A DNA stretch of 64,000 nt. It comes from Prauserella alba. GTDB taxonomy: Bacteria > Actinomycetota > Actinomycetes > Mycobacteriales > Pseudonocardiaceae. This document shows positions 25,748-34,931 of the stretch, one piece after another (the stretch's first letter is position 1; the number at the start of each line of letters is the position of its first letter). Location: NCBI RefSeq assembly GCF_024171735.1, contig NZ_JAMTCH010000005.1, positions 682,001-746,000 of the forward strand, in the 5' to 3' direction. Below the pieces are notes generated by a model that was not told the origin of the DNA, searched no databases, and saw only the letters and a program-made list of their open reading frames with translations. Both the position numbers and the translations under genes were made by a program.

Positions 25748-26710
25748 TCAGGCGCGCTCGCGGGCGGCGAGTAGGTCGTTGACGAGTCCCGCCGCGTGCT
25801 CGGCGTCGTCGACGGTGGCCTTGACGACCTGCCCCGACGTCAGCGTGATGCTCAGGGTCTCGCCCGCGCGCACCTTGAAAGCCGTGTATCCGGGTCCCCG
25901 GCGCAGTCCGTAGCCGCCCGCGCTCGACATGTCCATCCGCTCGGTATTGGCCGACGTGATCTCGTCGAACGTCAGCGTGCGGTGGGGGAACCTGAACAGC
26001 CCGAGGGACAGCGCCACACCGGTCGCGTCGACGCGAACACGCACCCGGCACGTCGCGGCCATCGCGAGCACGACGACCAGCGCCGCCAATACGAGCGGCA
26101 TCGCGCCGAGATCGGGGAGCGACACCTGCAGTATCGCGTACCCGAGCACCACGACGAGGCCGCCGAACGCCATCGGATAGTTGGTGCCGCCGCCGATCCA
26201 CACCGCCCGTTCGCCGGTGCGCAGGCCCGCCGACGGCAGGTCGTGTCGCTCGGCGGGCACGTCCGCCGGTTCGGCGGGCGGTGCGACCAGCGTCGCGACC
26301 GCGCCGGCCGCGAGGCTCAGGCCCAGCGCCCACGCGATCGCCGCCCATGCCGGTCCCGCGTCGCGCCAGGACGCCGTGTCCAGCGCCGCGGACATCGAAC
26401 CGGCCAGGACGCCCGCCGGTAGCGCCGCGAGCCACGCCGCGAAACCCACCCCGCTGCGCGGCACCGCCGAGCCCCGGCGCGTCGCCACGAGCACCGCGAC
26501 CAGCGCTGCGACGGTGAGCGTGGCGCCGATGCCGAGGGTCGTGCCGGTGAGTGCGGTCAGCGTTGCCGACCGGTCAGGGCCGTCGGGGTCCCAATGGACC
26601 GCGACGACGTCCGGCAGCCGTGCCGACCAGGCGGCGTGCAGTGTCCAGGCGCCGGCGAGGGCGGCGAGTGGGACGACGCCGGTGGCGAGCGCGAGTCTCG
26701 TGGTCCTCAT
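25748..26710 (-). CDS. DUF1648-type integral membrane protein
   Basis: A 320-residue membrane protein. The N-terminal segment (residues 8-28) is followed by LPDVVAVHWDPDGPDRSATL, the DUF1648 signature (P-xx-V-x-H-W). Further membrane segments lie near 55-75, 90-110, 125-145, 180-200 and 205-225. A C-terminal beta-rich cytosolic domain (VRVDATGVALSLGLFRFPHR, and LTLTSGQVVKATVDDAEHAA-like) follows. The start ATG overlaps the stop of the GntR gene by 4 bases. This regulator-membrane protein pairing recurs in Firmicutes and actinobacteria; the function is unresolved. Confidence 0.8.
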   Translation of the reverse strand: MRTTRLALATGVVPLAALAGAWTLHAAWSARLPDVVAVHWDPDGPDRSATLTALTGTTLGIGATLTVAALVAVLVATRRGSAVPRSGVGFAAWLAALPAGVLAGSMSAALDTASWRDAGPAWAAIAWALGLSLAAGAVATLVAPPAEPADVPAERHDLPSAGLRTGERAVWIGGGTNYPMAFGGLVVVLGYAILQVSLPDLGAMPLVLAALVVVLAMAATCRVRVRVDATGVALSLGLFRFPHRTLTFDEITSANTERMDMSSAGGYGLRRGPGYTAFKVRAGETLSITLTSGQVVKATVDDAEHAAGLVNDLLAARERA

Positions 26711-27057
26711 GTGAACTTCTCCTTCACGATCTCGGTGAGCTCGTCGAGGTCGACGCCCACACGACGTGCCTCGTCGGCCAGCTCTCCGGCCAGGGTGTTG
26801 AGCCGCGCGCGGGTGTCGGCGGCGCCGATGACAACCGCGCCGCGTCGGCGCCGCAGGTCGATCAGCCCTTCGTCGCGCAGGACACCGTAGGCGCGGAGCA
26901 CGGTGTGCACGTTGATGTCCAGCGACGTCGCCACCTCCCGAGCGGGTGGCAGCTGCTGGCCCGACGAGAGCTCGCCCGCAGCCAGCGCACGCCGGACGGA
27001 CGCGGCGACCTGTTCGAACAGGGGGGCCGTCGACGCCGGGTCGATGCGGATCAACAT
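26707..27057 (-). CDS. GntR-family regulator, YtrA type
   Basis: A 116-residue regulator, the short form with only the DNA-binding winged helix and a small dimer helix. It reads IRIDPASTAPLFEQVAASVR, then SGQQLPPAREVATSLDINVH, TVLRAYGVLRDEGLIDLRRR and RGAVVI, then a helical tail. The length fits the YtrA subfamily. ATG 27057 is taken; the upstream extension of the frame is not conserved-looking. An inverted repeat overlaps the start codon, so autorepression is likely. It is coupled by ATGA to the DUF1648 gene. Confidence 0.87.
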   Translation of the reverse strand: MLIRIDPASTAPLFEQVAASVRRALAAGELSSGQQLPPAREVATSLDINVHTVLRAYGVLRDEGLIDLRRRRGAVVIGAADTRARLNTLAGELADEARRVGVDLDELTEIVKEKFT

Positions 27058-27073
27058 AGTTCTAACTGTACTA
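27057..27073. promoter_or_regulatory. Putative GntR operator over the start codon
   Basis: TAGTTCTAACTGTACTA is an imperfect inverted repeat (TAGT-x-C ... G-x-ACTA). It begins at the first base of the start codon on the minus strand. TAGT/ACTA half-sites recall YtrA-type operators. Confidence 0.45.
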
Positions 27074-27309
27074 AAACAAATGCGGTTAGTGGGAGTGGTC
27101 GTCCGACATGGTGTCGACACGTCGATCCGCAGTACGTGCTCGGCGGGCACCGTGGCGTATCGGTGCTCGGACACGCGCCGCTGTCCGGTGGGGAAGCTGG
27201 TGTCCGGTGGGGAAGCGGAGTCGCCGTGCGGGTGCGGAGTCGTCGTGTGGGTGCGGCCGTGCAGCGCACGTCGGTGTCGATGCGGCGGTGGTTCGGTCGA
27301 CCGGAATCT

Positions 27310-27381
27310 GCAAGACGGACCCCGGAGGGCACAACACGGACCCCGGAATCCGCAACACGGCGCCTGGGATCTGCAACACGG
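27310..27381. repeat. 21-bp repeat array 3
   Basis: Four units begin at 27310, 27331, 27352 and 27373 with GCAACACGG-type starts, the second reading ACAACACGGACCCCGGAAT. Same family and orientation as array 2. It sits in the 445-base gap between the GntR start and the aminotransferase stop; the rest of that gap shows only the terminator at 27413. Confidence 0.8.
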
Positions 27382-27412
27382 TGTGCGTGGGCGCTGGCGT
27401 CCCCGGGCAGAG

Positions 27413-27449
27413 AACGGCCCCTCGGAGGTGGTCGCTCCGAGGGGCCGTC
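27413..27449 (-). terminator. Terminator of the aminotransferase gene
   Basis: ACGGCCCCTCGGA and TCCGAGGGGCCGT form a perfect 13-base-pair stem with a 9-base loop, 54 bases past the minus-strand stop. The following T run is short (TTCT). Confidence 0.75.
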
Positions 27450-27502
27450 GCTTGCTCCGCGCTCTGTTCGCCGCCGTTGCCTCGTGTCGCTACGTCGCGC
27501 TG

Positions 27503-28735
27503 CTACTTCGCCTCGGCGAGGAGGTTCGCCACGCGGTTCACGCCCTCGACGAGTTCGGTCTCGGCGAGCGCGTACGAGAAGCGGAAGTAGCCGGGCGTGC
27601 CGAACGCCTCGCCGGGCACGACCGCGACCTCCGCCTCGCGCAGGATCAGATCCGCCAGCGCGACCGTGTCCTCGGGCCGTTCGCCGCGGATCTCCTTGCC
27701 GAGTACCGCCTTCACCGACGGGTAGGCGTAGAACGCGCCCTCCGGGGTCGGGCACTCGACACCGGGGATGTCCGACAGCAGCGACACGATCTTCTTGCGC
27801 CGCGCGTCGAACGCCTCACGCATCGAGTGCACCGCCTCCAGCGGGCCGGCGACCGCGGCCTCGGCCGCGCGCTGGGCGACGTTGGAGACGTTGCCGCACA
27901 GGTGCGACTGGAAGCTCGAGGCGGCCTTGATCACGTCGTCGGGGCCGACGATCCAGCCGACGCGCCAGCCGGTCATCGAGTACGTCTTGGCGACGCCGTT
28001 GAGGATCAGGGTCTGATCGGCGAGCTGCGGGACGACCGCCGGCATCGACGCGGCCGTCACGCCGTCGTAGACCAGGTGCTCGTAGATCTCGTCGGTGACG
28101 ACCCAGATGCCGTGCTCGAGCGCCCACTTGCCGATGGCCTCGACCTGTTCGCGCGGGTAGACGGCGCCGGTCGGGTTGGACGGCGAGTTGAACAGCAGCA
28201 CCTTCGTGTTCTCGGTGCGTGCGGCCTCGAGCTGCTCGACCGTCACGAGGTAGCCGGTCGTCTCGTCGGCCGTGACCTGCACCGGGACGCCGCCGGCGAG
28301 CGTGATCGACTCGGGGTAGGTCGTCCAGTACGGAGCGGGCAGCAGTACCTCGTCGCCCGGGTCCAGCAGCGTCGCGAACGCCGAGTACACGGCCTGCTTG
28401 CCGCCGTTGGTCACGAGCACCTGGGCCGGGTCGCAGCGGAAGTCGGAGTCGCGCAGCGTCTTCTCGGCGATCGCCTCGCGGAGCTCGGGCAGACCGCCTG
28501 CGGCGGTGTAACCGTGGTTGACCCGCTCGCGGGTGGCCTTCGCCGCGGCCTCGACGATGTAGTCGGGCGTGGGGAAGTCCGGCTGCCCCGCGCCGAATCC
28601 GATCACCGGGCGACCCTCGGCCTTGAGAGCCTTCGCCTTCGCATCCACCGCGAGCGTCGCGGACGGCGTGATGCCCGCGATCCGCGCGGACACTCGGGAA
28701 CGGGGACGGGCGGATGTGGTTCCAGGTGTGGCCAT
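27503..28735 (-). CDS. aspC: PLP-dependent aspartate aminotransferase
   Basis: A 410-residue class I/II aminotransferase of the Ib subgroup. Visible signatures: [20 protein letters not shown], then [54 protein letters not shown] and [20 protein letters not shown]. The PLP lysine is in [11 protein letters not shown] near residue 247; the substrate-carboxylate arginine is in [12 protein letters not shown] 28735 is chosen; the upstream frame runs antisense toward tRNA-Trp. It makes oxaloacetate and glutamate from aspartate and 2-oxoglutarate in the cytosol. It lies divergent from tRNA-Trp. Confidence 0.92.
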   Translation of the reverse strand: MATPGTTSARPRSRVSARIAGITPSATLAVDAKAKALKAEGRPVIGFGAGQPDFPTPDYIVEAAAKATRERVNHGYTAAGGLPELREAIAEKTLRDSDFRCDPAQVLVTNGGKQAVYSAFATLLDPGDEVLLPAPYWTTYPESITLAGGVPVQVTADETTGYLVTVEQLEAARTENTKVLLFNSPSNPTGAVYPREQVEAIGKWALEHGIWVVTDEIYEHLVYDGVTAASMPAVVPQLADQTLILNGVAKTYSMTGWRVGWIVGPDDVIKAASSFQSHLCGNVSNVAQRAAEAAVAGPLEAVHSMREAFDARRKKIVSLLSDIPGVECPTPEGAFYAYPSVKAVLGKEIRGERPEDTVALADLILREAEVAVVPGEAFGTPGYFRFSYALAETELVEGVNRVANLLAEAK

Positions 28736-28935
28736 GACTACAGTTTTCCACGCGCCCGCGCGGCCCGTGTCACCTGGGCCGAAGGGGGCGCGAGGGGAGT
28801 GGTCGGCGGTGAAACGGGCCTCGGTTGCAGAGCGCGATCGGCCTTGCCGTAGACTACTGCACTTGGAACGTTCGACGGTTGTTCCTGCCCTCGTCCTCGC
28901 GATCGGATGGAGGCATGAACTGCGTGAACGTTCGA

Positions 28936-29008
28936 AGGGGTGTAGCTCAGTTGGTAGAGCAGCGGTCTCCAAAACCGCAGGTCGCAGGTTCGAGTCCTGT
29001 CGCCCCTG
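28936..29008 (+). tRNA. tRNA-Trp (anticodon CCA)
   Basis: 73 bases. AGGGGTG pairs with CGCCCCT, the anticodon loop is TCTCCAAAA-centred (CCA), the T-arm contains GGTTCGAGTC, and the discriminator is G, as required for Trp. It is directly upstream of secE, as in most actinobacteria. Confidence 0.95.
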
Positions 29009-29042
29009 CGTTGATGTGTCAGGTTAGGCAGAGGAGTGGCTC

Positions 29043-29477
29043 GTGAGCGAGGACGGCGAGAAGGACCCGGGGGAGGGGCAGAAGAGCTCCGCCTCCCGTC
29101 CGAACACCGCCGCCGCTCGTCGCGAGCGGCGCGCCGCTGCCTCCGGCACGGGCAGTGACGCCAAGGCGGGCAAGTCCGCCCCCAAGGGGAAGGCGGGCAC
29201 CGGGCCCGGCAAGGGCACCACCGCCGGCAAGGACCGGCCCACGCCGAAGCGGAGCGGCACGACAACAGAGAAGACCGAGAAGCATTCGCTCTTCGCCCGG
29301 ATCGTGCGGTTCCTTCGCGAGGTCTGGGGTGAGCTGCGGAAGGTCATCTGGCCGACCCGCAAGCAGATGATCACCTACACCGGCGTGGTGCTGGTGTTCG
29401 TGGCCTTCATGATCGCCCTGGTCTACCTGCTCGACTTCGTCTTCCTCGAGGGAGTCGACTTCGTATTCGGCAACTAG
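29043..29477 (+). CDS. secE: Preprotein translocase subunit SecE
   Basis: A 144-residue SecE. The first 80 residues are a Lys/Gly/Ser-rich disordered extension. The conserved amphipathic helix and hinge FLREVWGELRKVIWPTRKQM (about 89-108) is followed by one membrane helix (about 110-135). E. coli SecE has three membrane helices; actinobacterial SecE has one, as here. GTG 29043. It forms SecYEG in the plasma membrane. nusG follows 81 bases later in the conserved secE-nusG-rplK-rplA order. Confidence 0.95.
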   Translation: MSEDGEKDPGEGQKSSASRPNTAAARRERRAAASGTGSDAKAGKSAPKGKAGTGPGKGTTAGKDRPTPKRSGTTTEKTEKHSLFARIVRFLREVWGELRKVIWPTRKQMITYTGVVLVFVAFMIALVYLLDFVFLEGVDFVFGN

Positions 29478-29558
29478 CGCCGTGGCCAGGCCTCGCGGGT
29501 GGCGGGAGCGGATCGCCGCGCCTGTGATGACACACGCGATCAACTGAGAGGACGGAAA

Positions 29559-30482
29559 GTGACCTCCGAGAACGGCTCAGACGAGCAGGTGCTCGCGGCC
29601 ACCGACGTGGACCCGGCCGAGGCCGCCGACACGCCCGCGCCGGCCGCCGAGACTGCAGAGGTCGACGAGCACGCGGAGGCCGGCACCGCCGACACGGCCG
29701 GTGCTGACGAGTCCGCCGGTGAGGCCGACGACAGCGCCGAGTCCGACGACGGCGCCGGCGCGGCCGAGGCATCCGACGACGCCGGCGTTCCGGCCGACGG
29801 CGCCGAACAGGCCGGAGCCACCGCGAGCGAGGCCGACGCGAGTGAACCCGAGGACCCGGTCGCCCAGCTGCGCGCCGAACTGAAATCGCTGCCCGGCGAG
29901 TGGTACGTCGTGCACTCGTACGCCGGCTACGAGAACCGCGTGAAGAACAACCTCGAGACCCGGCGGCAGACGCTGGACGTCGAGGACTACATCTTCCAGA
30001 TCGAGGTGCCGACCGAAGAGGTCACCGAGATCAAGAACGGCCAGCGCAAGCAGGTGAACCGCAAGGTCCTGCCCGGCTACATCCTGGTCCGCATGGAGCT
30101 CACGGACGAGTCCTGGGGCGCCGTGCGCAACACGCCCGGTGTGACCGGCTTCGTCGGCGCCACGTCGCGTCCGTCGCCGATCACGCTGGACGAGGTGCTG
30201 AAGTTCCTCGCGCCGCAGGTCGAGAAGGAGGCGCCCGCGAAGGCCGCGAAGGGCGAGTCCGCCGCGCCGGACACGCAGGCCGCGCCGTCGTCGTCCGGCT
30301 CCGCGGTGCAGGTCGACTTCGAGGTCGGCGAATCGGTCACCGTCATGGACGGCCCGTTCGCGACGCTGCCCGCGACGATCAGCGAGGTCGACGCCGGCGG
30401 CCAGAAGTTGAAGGTCCTGGTTTCGATCTTCGGCCGCGAGACGCCGGTCGAGCTGTCGTTCAACCAGGTCTCCAAGATCTGA
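29559..30482 (+). CDS. nusG: Transcription termination/antitermination factor NusG
   Basis: A 307-residue NusG. Residues 1-110 are an acidic Ala/Glu/Asp-rich extension. The NGN domain follows ([20 protein letters not shown], then [17 protein letters not shown], then TPGVTGFVG). A Pro/Ala/Lys linker of about 30 residues precedes the KOW domain ([20 protein letters not shown], then [20 protein letters not shown]). Usual bacterial length is about 180; the acidic head is common in actinobacteria. GTG 29559 is used because GAGAGGACGG precedes it. It binds RNA polymerase and couples it to Rho and the ribosome. Confidence 0.95.
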   Translation: MTSENGSDEQVLAATDVDPAEAADTPAPAAETAEVDEHAEAGTADTAGADESAGEADDSAESDDGAGAAEASDDAGVPADGAEQAGATASEADASEPEDPVAQLRAELKSLPGEWYVVHSYAGYENRVKNNLETRRQTLDVEDYIFQIEVPTEEVTEIKNGQRKQVNRKVLPGYILVRMELTDESWGAVRNTPGVTGFVGATSRPSPITLDEVLKFLAPQVEKEAPAKAAKGESAAPDTQAAPSSSGSAVQVDFEVGESVTVMDGPFATLPATISEVDAGGQKLKVLVSIFGRETPVELSFNQVSKI

Positions 30483-30571
30483 CGGCCGCTCCCGCAGGTC
30501 GGGAGCACGCCGGAAGGCCCCCGCGCCACGGCAGGTGCGTGGGGAGAGTAACGCTGAACTAGGAAACGGAA

Positions 30572-31006
30572 ATGCCACCCAAGAAGAAGAAGCTTGCAGC
30601 GATCATCAAGCTGCAGATCCAGGCGGGTGCCGCGAACCCGGCGCCCCCGGTCGGCCCCGCGCTCGGTCAGCACGGCGTCAACATCATGGAGTTCTGCAAG
30701 GCGTACAACGCGGCCACGGAGAACCAGCGTGGCAACGTCGTGCCGGTCGAGATCTCCGTGTTCGAGGACCGCTCGTTCGACTTCAAGCTCAAGACGCCGC
30801 CGGCGGCCAAGCTGCTGCTGAAGGCAGCGGGTGTCGACAAGGGCAGCGGTGAGCCGCACAAGAACAAGGTCGGCAAGGTCACGATGGACCAGATCCGCGA
30901 GATCGCCGAGACCAAGAAGACCGACCTCAACGCCTACGACGAGGACCAGGCCGCCAAGATCATCGCCGGTACCGCCCGGTCGATGGGCCTGAACGTCGTC
31001 GACTGA
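30572..31006 (+). CDS. rplK: 50S ribosomal protein L11
   Basis: A 144-residue L11, full length: [20 protein letters not shown], then [20 protein letters not shown] at the N-terminal domain and the rRNA-binding C-terminal domain with [17 protein letters not shown]. The proline-rich loop that contacts the thiostrepton site is intact. ATG follows AGGAAACGG. It is 89 bases after nusG and 91 before rplA. Confidence 0.98.
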   Translation: MPPKKKKLAAIIKLQIQAGAANPAPPVGPALGQHGVNIMEFCKAYNAATENQRGNVVPVEISVFEDRSFDFKLKTPPAAKLLLKAAGVDKGSGEPHKNKVGKVTMDQIREIAETKKTDLNAYDEDQAAKIIAGTARSMGLNVVD

Positions 31007-31097
31007 GTCGGCTACCCGCCTCACCCGAGGCGCACCGTGGCAGGGCCAGGCGCTGGCCCGCACCACAACTGATCCATTTCGCATGTAAGGACAGAGC

Positions 31098-31820
31098 ATG
31101 ACCAAGCGCAGCAAGGCCTACCGTCAGGCCGCCGAGCTCGTGGACCAGACCCGGCTGTACGCCCCGCTCGACGCGGTGAAGCTGGCCAAGGAGACGTCCG
31201 GCAAGAACAAGCTGGACGCCACGGTCGAGATCGCGATGCGGCTCGGCGTCGACCCCCGCAAGGCAGACCAGATGGTCCGCGGCACCGTGAACCTGCCGCA
31301 CGGCACGGGTAAAACCGTCCGCGTCGCTGTTTTCGCCACCGGTGACAAGGCCGCAGAGGCCGAGGCCGCCGGTGCCGACGTGGTCGGTTCCGACGATCTG
31401 ATCGAGCGCATCCAGGGTGGCTGGCTCGAGTTCGATGCCGCGATCGCGACCCCGGACCAGATGGCGAAGGTGGGCCGCGTGGCCCGCGTGCTGGGCCCGC
31501 GTGGCCTGATGCCGAACCCGAAGACGGGCACGGTGACGCCCGACGTCACCAAGGCCGTCAACGAGATCAAGGGCGGCAAGGTCAGCTTCCGCGTCGACAA
31601 GCAGTCGAACCTGCACCTGGCCATCGGCAAGGCGTCGTTCGACACCGAGAAGCTGGTCGAGAACTACGCCGCAGCCCTCGACGAGGTGCTGCGTGCGAAG
31701 CCGTCCGCCGCCAAGGGACGCTACGTCAAGAAGGTCACCTTCACGACGACCATGGGCCCGGGCATCCCGGTCGACCCGACGCGCACGCGCGACCTCCTCG
31801 CGGAGGACGCGAACGCCTGA
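31098..31820 (+). CDS. rplA: 50S ribosomal protein L1
   Basis: A 240-residue L1, normal length. The signature [17 protein letters not shown] (about 135-151) and the domain-closing [20 protein letters not shown] are present, as is the C-terminal [14 protein letters not shown] is preceded by AAGGA. L1 commonly represses the L11-L1 mRNA; no clear L1 site could be picked out by eye in the leader. A hairpin follows the stop. Confidence 0.98.
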   Translation: MTKRSKAYRQAAELVDQTRLYAPLDAVKLAKETSGKNKLDATVEIAMRLGVDPRKADQMVRGTVNLPHGTGKTVRVAVFATGDKAAEAEAAGADVVGSDDLIERIQGGWLEFDAAIATPDQMAKVGRVARVLGPRGLMPNPKTGTVTPDVTKAVNEIKGGKVSFRVDKQSNLHLAIGKASFDTEKLVENYAAALDEVLRAKPSAAKGRYVKKVTFTTTMGPGIPVDPTRTRDLLAEDANA

Positions 31821-31846
31821 GGCATCACCGGCACTTCAGCGCCGAC

Positions 31847-31886
31847 ACGGGGCGGCTCACCCATCGCGGGTGGGCCGCCCCGTTCG
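31847..31886 (+). terminator. Terminator after rplA
   Basis: GGGGCGGCTCACCC pairs with GGGTGGGCCGCCCC (one G-U) around ATCGC, followed by GTTCGTGTGT. It lies between convergent genes and may work in both directions. Confidence 0.7.
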
Positions 31887-31935
31887 TGTGTGCACGGCGG
31901 GTGGGACAGCGTCGGCTGCGCAGATTGCGGAGACC

Positions 31936-33108
31936 TCAGTTACCCGGCTGCGGGGCCGAGCCCGACGGCTGCCGCTGTGACGGCGCGGCCTGTCCGGGGC
32001 ACGTCTCCGGTCCGGGCTCGTGCCCGGTGATCAGCCACTGGTCGTGTTCCACCTTCTCCACGGTGAATACGCCCAGCGCGGGACCGCCGCTCACGGTGAA
32101 CGAGCACGAATCGATCCGCTCGGTTGTCGACGTCGGCAGGTAGCCGCGCGGATAGATCGACTCGGCATAGTCGTTGACGTGCGTGACCTGCTTGTGCAGC
32201 GCGTTCACGGCCTGGCGGCAGTCGCCGGAGCCGAGGTTGTCGGCAAACCGCTGTTGCGTGGCCTCGTCGAACCGGCCGCACGCCTTGTCCGCATCGGGCA
32301 GGCCCGTGTCGGGATCAGCCTGTGCGATCGCGTCGTAGACCGAGCGCACCGCCGCGTACGGATTGTCGGCCAGTAGTTCGGTGGCGTGGTAGGAACCGCC
32401 GCCCCCGCGGGCGTACTCCTCGGTGGTCTGATCGCTGTCGCCGCTGCCGAAGAAGTGGTTGTAGGCCCAGGTCGCGGCCAGAGCCAGCAACAGGAACGCG
32501 ACCAGCCAGGCGAGGAGTTTCTTGCCCAGCCAGGTCAGCCACCGCGGCGGCCGCCTGCGCGGTCGTTGTGCGGGCTCGGGCAGGCGGTCGCCCGTGCCGG
32601 CGAGCGCCGCGTGGTCGGCAGTGGTGTTCGACGGGGCCTGCGGCGGCGTGTACGGGGCGGGCGGGTACTGGGCGGACTGCGGCGAACCCGGTGCGACCGG
32701 TGTTCCTGGTGTGCCCGGCACGACCTCGCCACCCGGCTGCGGCTGTCCCGTCTGCTGGGCCTGCTGGAACTTGAGGAACTCCTGGAACTGCTGAAACTGC
32801 TGGAACTGCCGCAGCTGCTCGGAGTCGACGGACCCGTCAGGGGCGGCGGCCCCGTGGGTGTCGACCGAACCGGAGGCATCGGGCGTCCCGGCGGCCGCAG
32901 GCTGGATCGCCGTGCCGGATGGAGGAGTCGGCGCCGTGTCGGCAGAGTCCGGGGCTCCCGCGGTCCCCGCGGCGTCCGCACTGCCGGGTGCGGGCGCGTG
33001 GCCGGTCGGGTCCACACTGCCGGTGGGCTCCGCACTGCCGGAGGGGTCCGGGGAATCGCCGGTCCGGTCCGGTTCGCCGCCTGCCGGATCGGTTCGCTGT
33101 TCCGTCAC
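31936..33108 (-). CDS. Single-pass membrane protein with Gln-rich helix
   Basis: A 390-residue protein I do not recognise. Residues 1-90 are Pro/Ala/Gly/Ser/Thr-rich and disordered. Residues about 94-121 contain [19 protein letters not shown], a repeating Gln-Phe helix that could self-associate. A basic RRRPPRW stretch precedes one membrane helix (about 196-216, [20 protein letters not shown]). The outer domain (about 220-365) has four cysteines likely to pair and ends in a polar tail. GTG 33108 is used. It is convergent with rplA and divergent from rplJ. Topology suggests cytoplasmic N-terminus and exported C-terminus. Confidence 0.7.
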   Translation of the reverse strand: MTEQRTDPAGGEPDRTGDSPDPSGSAEPTGSVDPTGHAPAPGSADAAGTAGAPDSADTAPTPPSGTAIQPAAAGTPDASGSVDTHGAAAPDGSVDSEQLRQFQQFQQFQEFLKFQQAQQTGQPQPGGEVVPGTPGTPVAPGSPQSAQYPPAPYTPPQAPSNTTADHAALAGTGDRLPEPAQRPRRRPPRWLTWLGKKLLAWLVAFLLLALAATWAYNHFFGSGDSDQTTEEYARGGGGSYHATELLADNPYAAVRSVYDAIAQADPDTGLPDADKACGRFDEATQQRFADNLGSGDCRQAVNALHKQVTHVNDYAESIYPRGYLPTSTTERIDSCSFTVSGGPALGVFTVEKVEHDQWLITGHEPGPETCPGQAAPSQRQPSGSAPQPGN

Positions 33109-33188
33109 GCGCCCATGATGCCTGCTCACGCTCCGCGTGCGGGAGCCGTGTGCCGACCCCGGGTGTCGGGGCCGTCGCGACGTGGGCG

Positions 33189-33428
33189 TATAGTCGTGCC
33201 CGGTTCTACCGAAGACCGCTGGTCTTCCCGGGGCTGTCTCGGGAACGAAGGTCCGCTGGATGGGCGGCGACCCGCGCAGGGAGGAACGAGGATCGCCACA
33301 CGGGTACCCGTGTGTATCGACGCCCCGAGCCTGCTGCGCGGATTCCGCTGCGCGCGCCGGGGCGTTTCGTCGTTTCCAGGGCAGCTGTCGGGCAAGCCCG
33401 CGGTCACCAGCCAAGAGAGGAGGCGACC
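33189..33428 (+). promoter_or_regulatory. rplJ promoter and probable L10 leader
   Basis: TATAGT at 33189-33194 is a likely -10 box. The transcript would begin near 33200 and carry GAAGACCGCTGGTCTTC, an inverted repeat at 33211-33227, then GAAGGTCCGCTGG, CCACACGGGTACCCGTGTG (a strong hairpin at 33297-33315), and GAGAGGAGG before the ATG. A long structured leader before rplJ is where L10 or L10(L12)4 autoregulates in other bacteria. Confidence 0.55.
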
Positions 33429-33974
33429 ATGGCGAAGCCCGAAAAGGTGGAGGCAGTCGCCGAGATTGCGGAGTCCTTCCGCAACAGCTCGGCCACGGTC
33501 ATCACCGAGTACTCCGGCCTCTCCGTGTCCCAGCTGGGTCAGCTGCGCCGCGCTCTCGGCTCCACCGTGAAGTACCGGGTCGCGAAGAACACGCTCACCA
33601 AGCGTGCCGCCGAAGAGGCGGGTGTCGAGGAGCTCAACGAGCTCTTCATCGGTCCCACCGCCATCGCCTTCATCGAAGGCGAGCCGGTCGAGGCCGCGAA
33701 GGCACTGAAGAACTTCGCGAAGGACAACAACGCGCTCGTCATCAAGGGCGGCTACATGGATGGCCGCACGATGAGCGTCAGCGAGATCAACCAGCTCGCC
33801 GACCTTGAGAGCCGCGATGTCCTGCTGTCCAAGGCCGCAGGTGCGTTCAAGGCCAAGCTGTCCGAGGCCGCGTCCCTGTTCCAGGCGCCGCTGTCGAAGA
33901 TGGCCCGCGCCGCCGCCGCGCTCGAGGACAAGCAGAAGTCCGATTCCGGCTCCGCGTCCGACGCCGAGAGCTGA
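33429..33974 (+). CDS. rplJ: 50S ribosomal protein L10
   Basis: A 181-residue L10: [20 protein letters not shown], then [20 protein letters not shown] and [15 protein letters not shown] for the rRNA-binding domain. A C-terminal helix ([20 protein letters not shown]) docks L7/L12 dimers. ATG has GAGAGGAGG upstream; the long open frame before it is the leader. The length agrees with actinobacterial L10. Pairs with rplL 51 bases on. Confidence 0.97.
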   Translation: MAKPEKVEAVAEIAESFRNSSATVITEYSGLSVSQLGQLRRALGSTVKYRVAKNTLTKRAAEEAGVEELNELFIGPTAIAFIEGEPVEAAKALKNFAKDNNALVIKGGYMDGRTMSVSEINQLADLESRDVLLSKAAGAFKAKLSEAASLFQAPLSKMARAAAALEDKQKSDSGSASDAES

Positions 33975-34025
33975 CCGACACCACCCACCCGACTCCCGAG
34001 TCGCAAGCAAGGAAGGAACGCCACC

Positions 34026-34418
34026 ATGGCGAAGATGAGCACGGACGAACTGCTCGACGCCTTCAAGGAGCTGACGCTGCTTGAGCTGTCCGAGTTCGTG
34101 ACGAAGTTCGAGGAGACCTTCGACGTCACGGCCGCCGCCCCGGCCGCCCAGGTCGTGGCCGCCGCCCCGGGCGCCGACGCCGGTGCCGCCGCCGAGGAGG
34201 AGCAGGACGAGTTCGACGTCGTCCTCGAGGACGCCGGCGACAAGAAGATCCAGGTCATCAAGGTCGTCCGCGAGGTCATCTCCGGTCTGGGCCTGAAGGA
34301 GGCCAAGGAGCTCGTCGAGGGCGTCCCGAAGCCGCTGCTCGAGAAGGTCGACAAGGAGGCCGCCGAGGCCGCCAAGGCCAAGCTCGAGGAGGCCGGCGGC
34401 AAGGTCTCGCTCAAGTGA
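34026..34418 (+). CDS. rplL: 50S ribosomal protein L7/L12
   Basis: A 130-residue L12: N-terminal dimer helices ([20 protein letters not shown]), an Ala-rich hinge, and the factor-binding C-terminal domain with [20 protein letters not shown] and [20 protein letters not shown]. It forms the stalk that recruits elongation factors. AAGGAACG precedes the ATG. Followed by an intrinsic terminator that isolates it from mceG. Confidence 0.98.
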   Translation: MAKMSTDELLDAFKELTLLELSEFVTKFEETFDVTAAAPAAQVVAAAPGADAGAAAEEEQDEFDVVLEDAGDKKIQVIKVVREVISGLGLKEAKELVEGVPKPLLEKVDKEAAEAAKAKLEEAGGKVSLK

Positions 34419-34450
34419 TCTGACGCCTACGGGCGACGTGATTACGGCGA

Positions 34451-34490
34451 AAGCGGGCGGACATCCCACGGGGTGTCCGCCCGCTTTTTC
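34451..34490 (+). terminator. Rho-independent terminator of rplJL
   Basis: AAGCGGGCGGACA pairs with TGTCCGCCCGCTT (13 base pairs) around a 10-base loop, then a run of five T. Confidence 0.93.
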
Positions 34491-34514
34491 ATGTCTCCAC
34501 CTACTGCCTTGGAT

Positions 34515-34571
34515 GCCCCCAGGGGCACTTTGGTCGCGCTCAACGCAACCAAGGTGCCCCTGGGGGCTTTT
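34515..34571. repeat. Long palindromic element (GCCCCC-AGGGGCACTTTGG family), copy 2
   Basis: GCCCCCAGGGGCACTTTGG (34515-34533) and CCAAGGTGCCCCTGGGGGC (34549-34567) pair around GCGCTCAACGCAA, followed by TTTTCT. The loop and stem match the 24771 copy at nearly every base, with compensating changes in the stem. It follows a normal terminator, so it is redundant here as a terminator. Confidence 0.85.
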
Positions 34572-34931
34572 CTCCGGGCGTTCGCCGGCGCGTGCGGTTT
34601 CGTATGTCGGAAGAATTGCGGGTCGAATTCGATCACGGCGGACACGGGGTGTGTCCATTCATCACATTCGAGGGTGTGGGTGGTCGTCGCGTCCGTACGG
34701 CGTGGGTTACCTTGCACATCCACATCACACGGTCTGTGTCGGGGATTACTCCGGGCGCGCGAACCTGATGTGAACTAGTGAGTAACTTATGCGGGCTTCG
34801 GTCGTTGCTCGTAGAAGGAAGACGCTGCGGACATGGCGGTCGGCACCTCCGTGCAGGTGCGTACCGCCGGGCGCACCGCCGGAACGGGCGGGGCACCGGC
34901 CGCGGCCGCGGAACCGCTCCGGGAGGGTGCG
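34572..34931 (+). other. Upstream region of the mce operon
   Basis: A 360-base stretch holding the mce promoter. GTGAACTAGTGAGTAACTT (34771-34789) is AT-richer than its surroundings and might be a regulator site. The mceG frame is open from ATG 34833, so the last 99 bases may be coding. Nothing else is recognisable. Confidence 0.4.
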
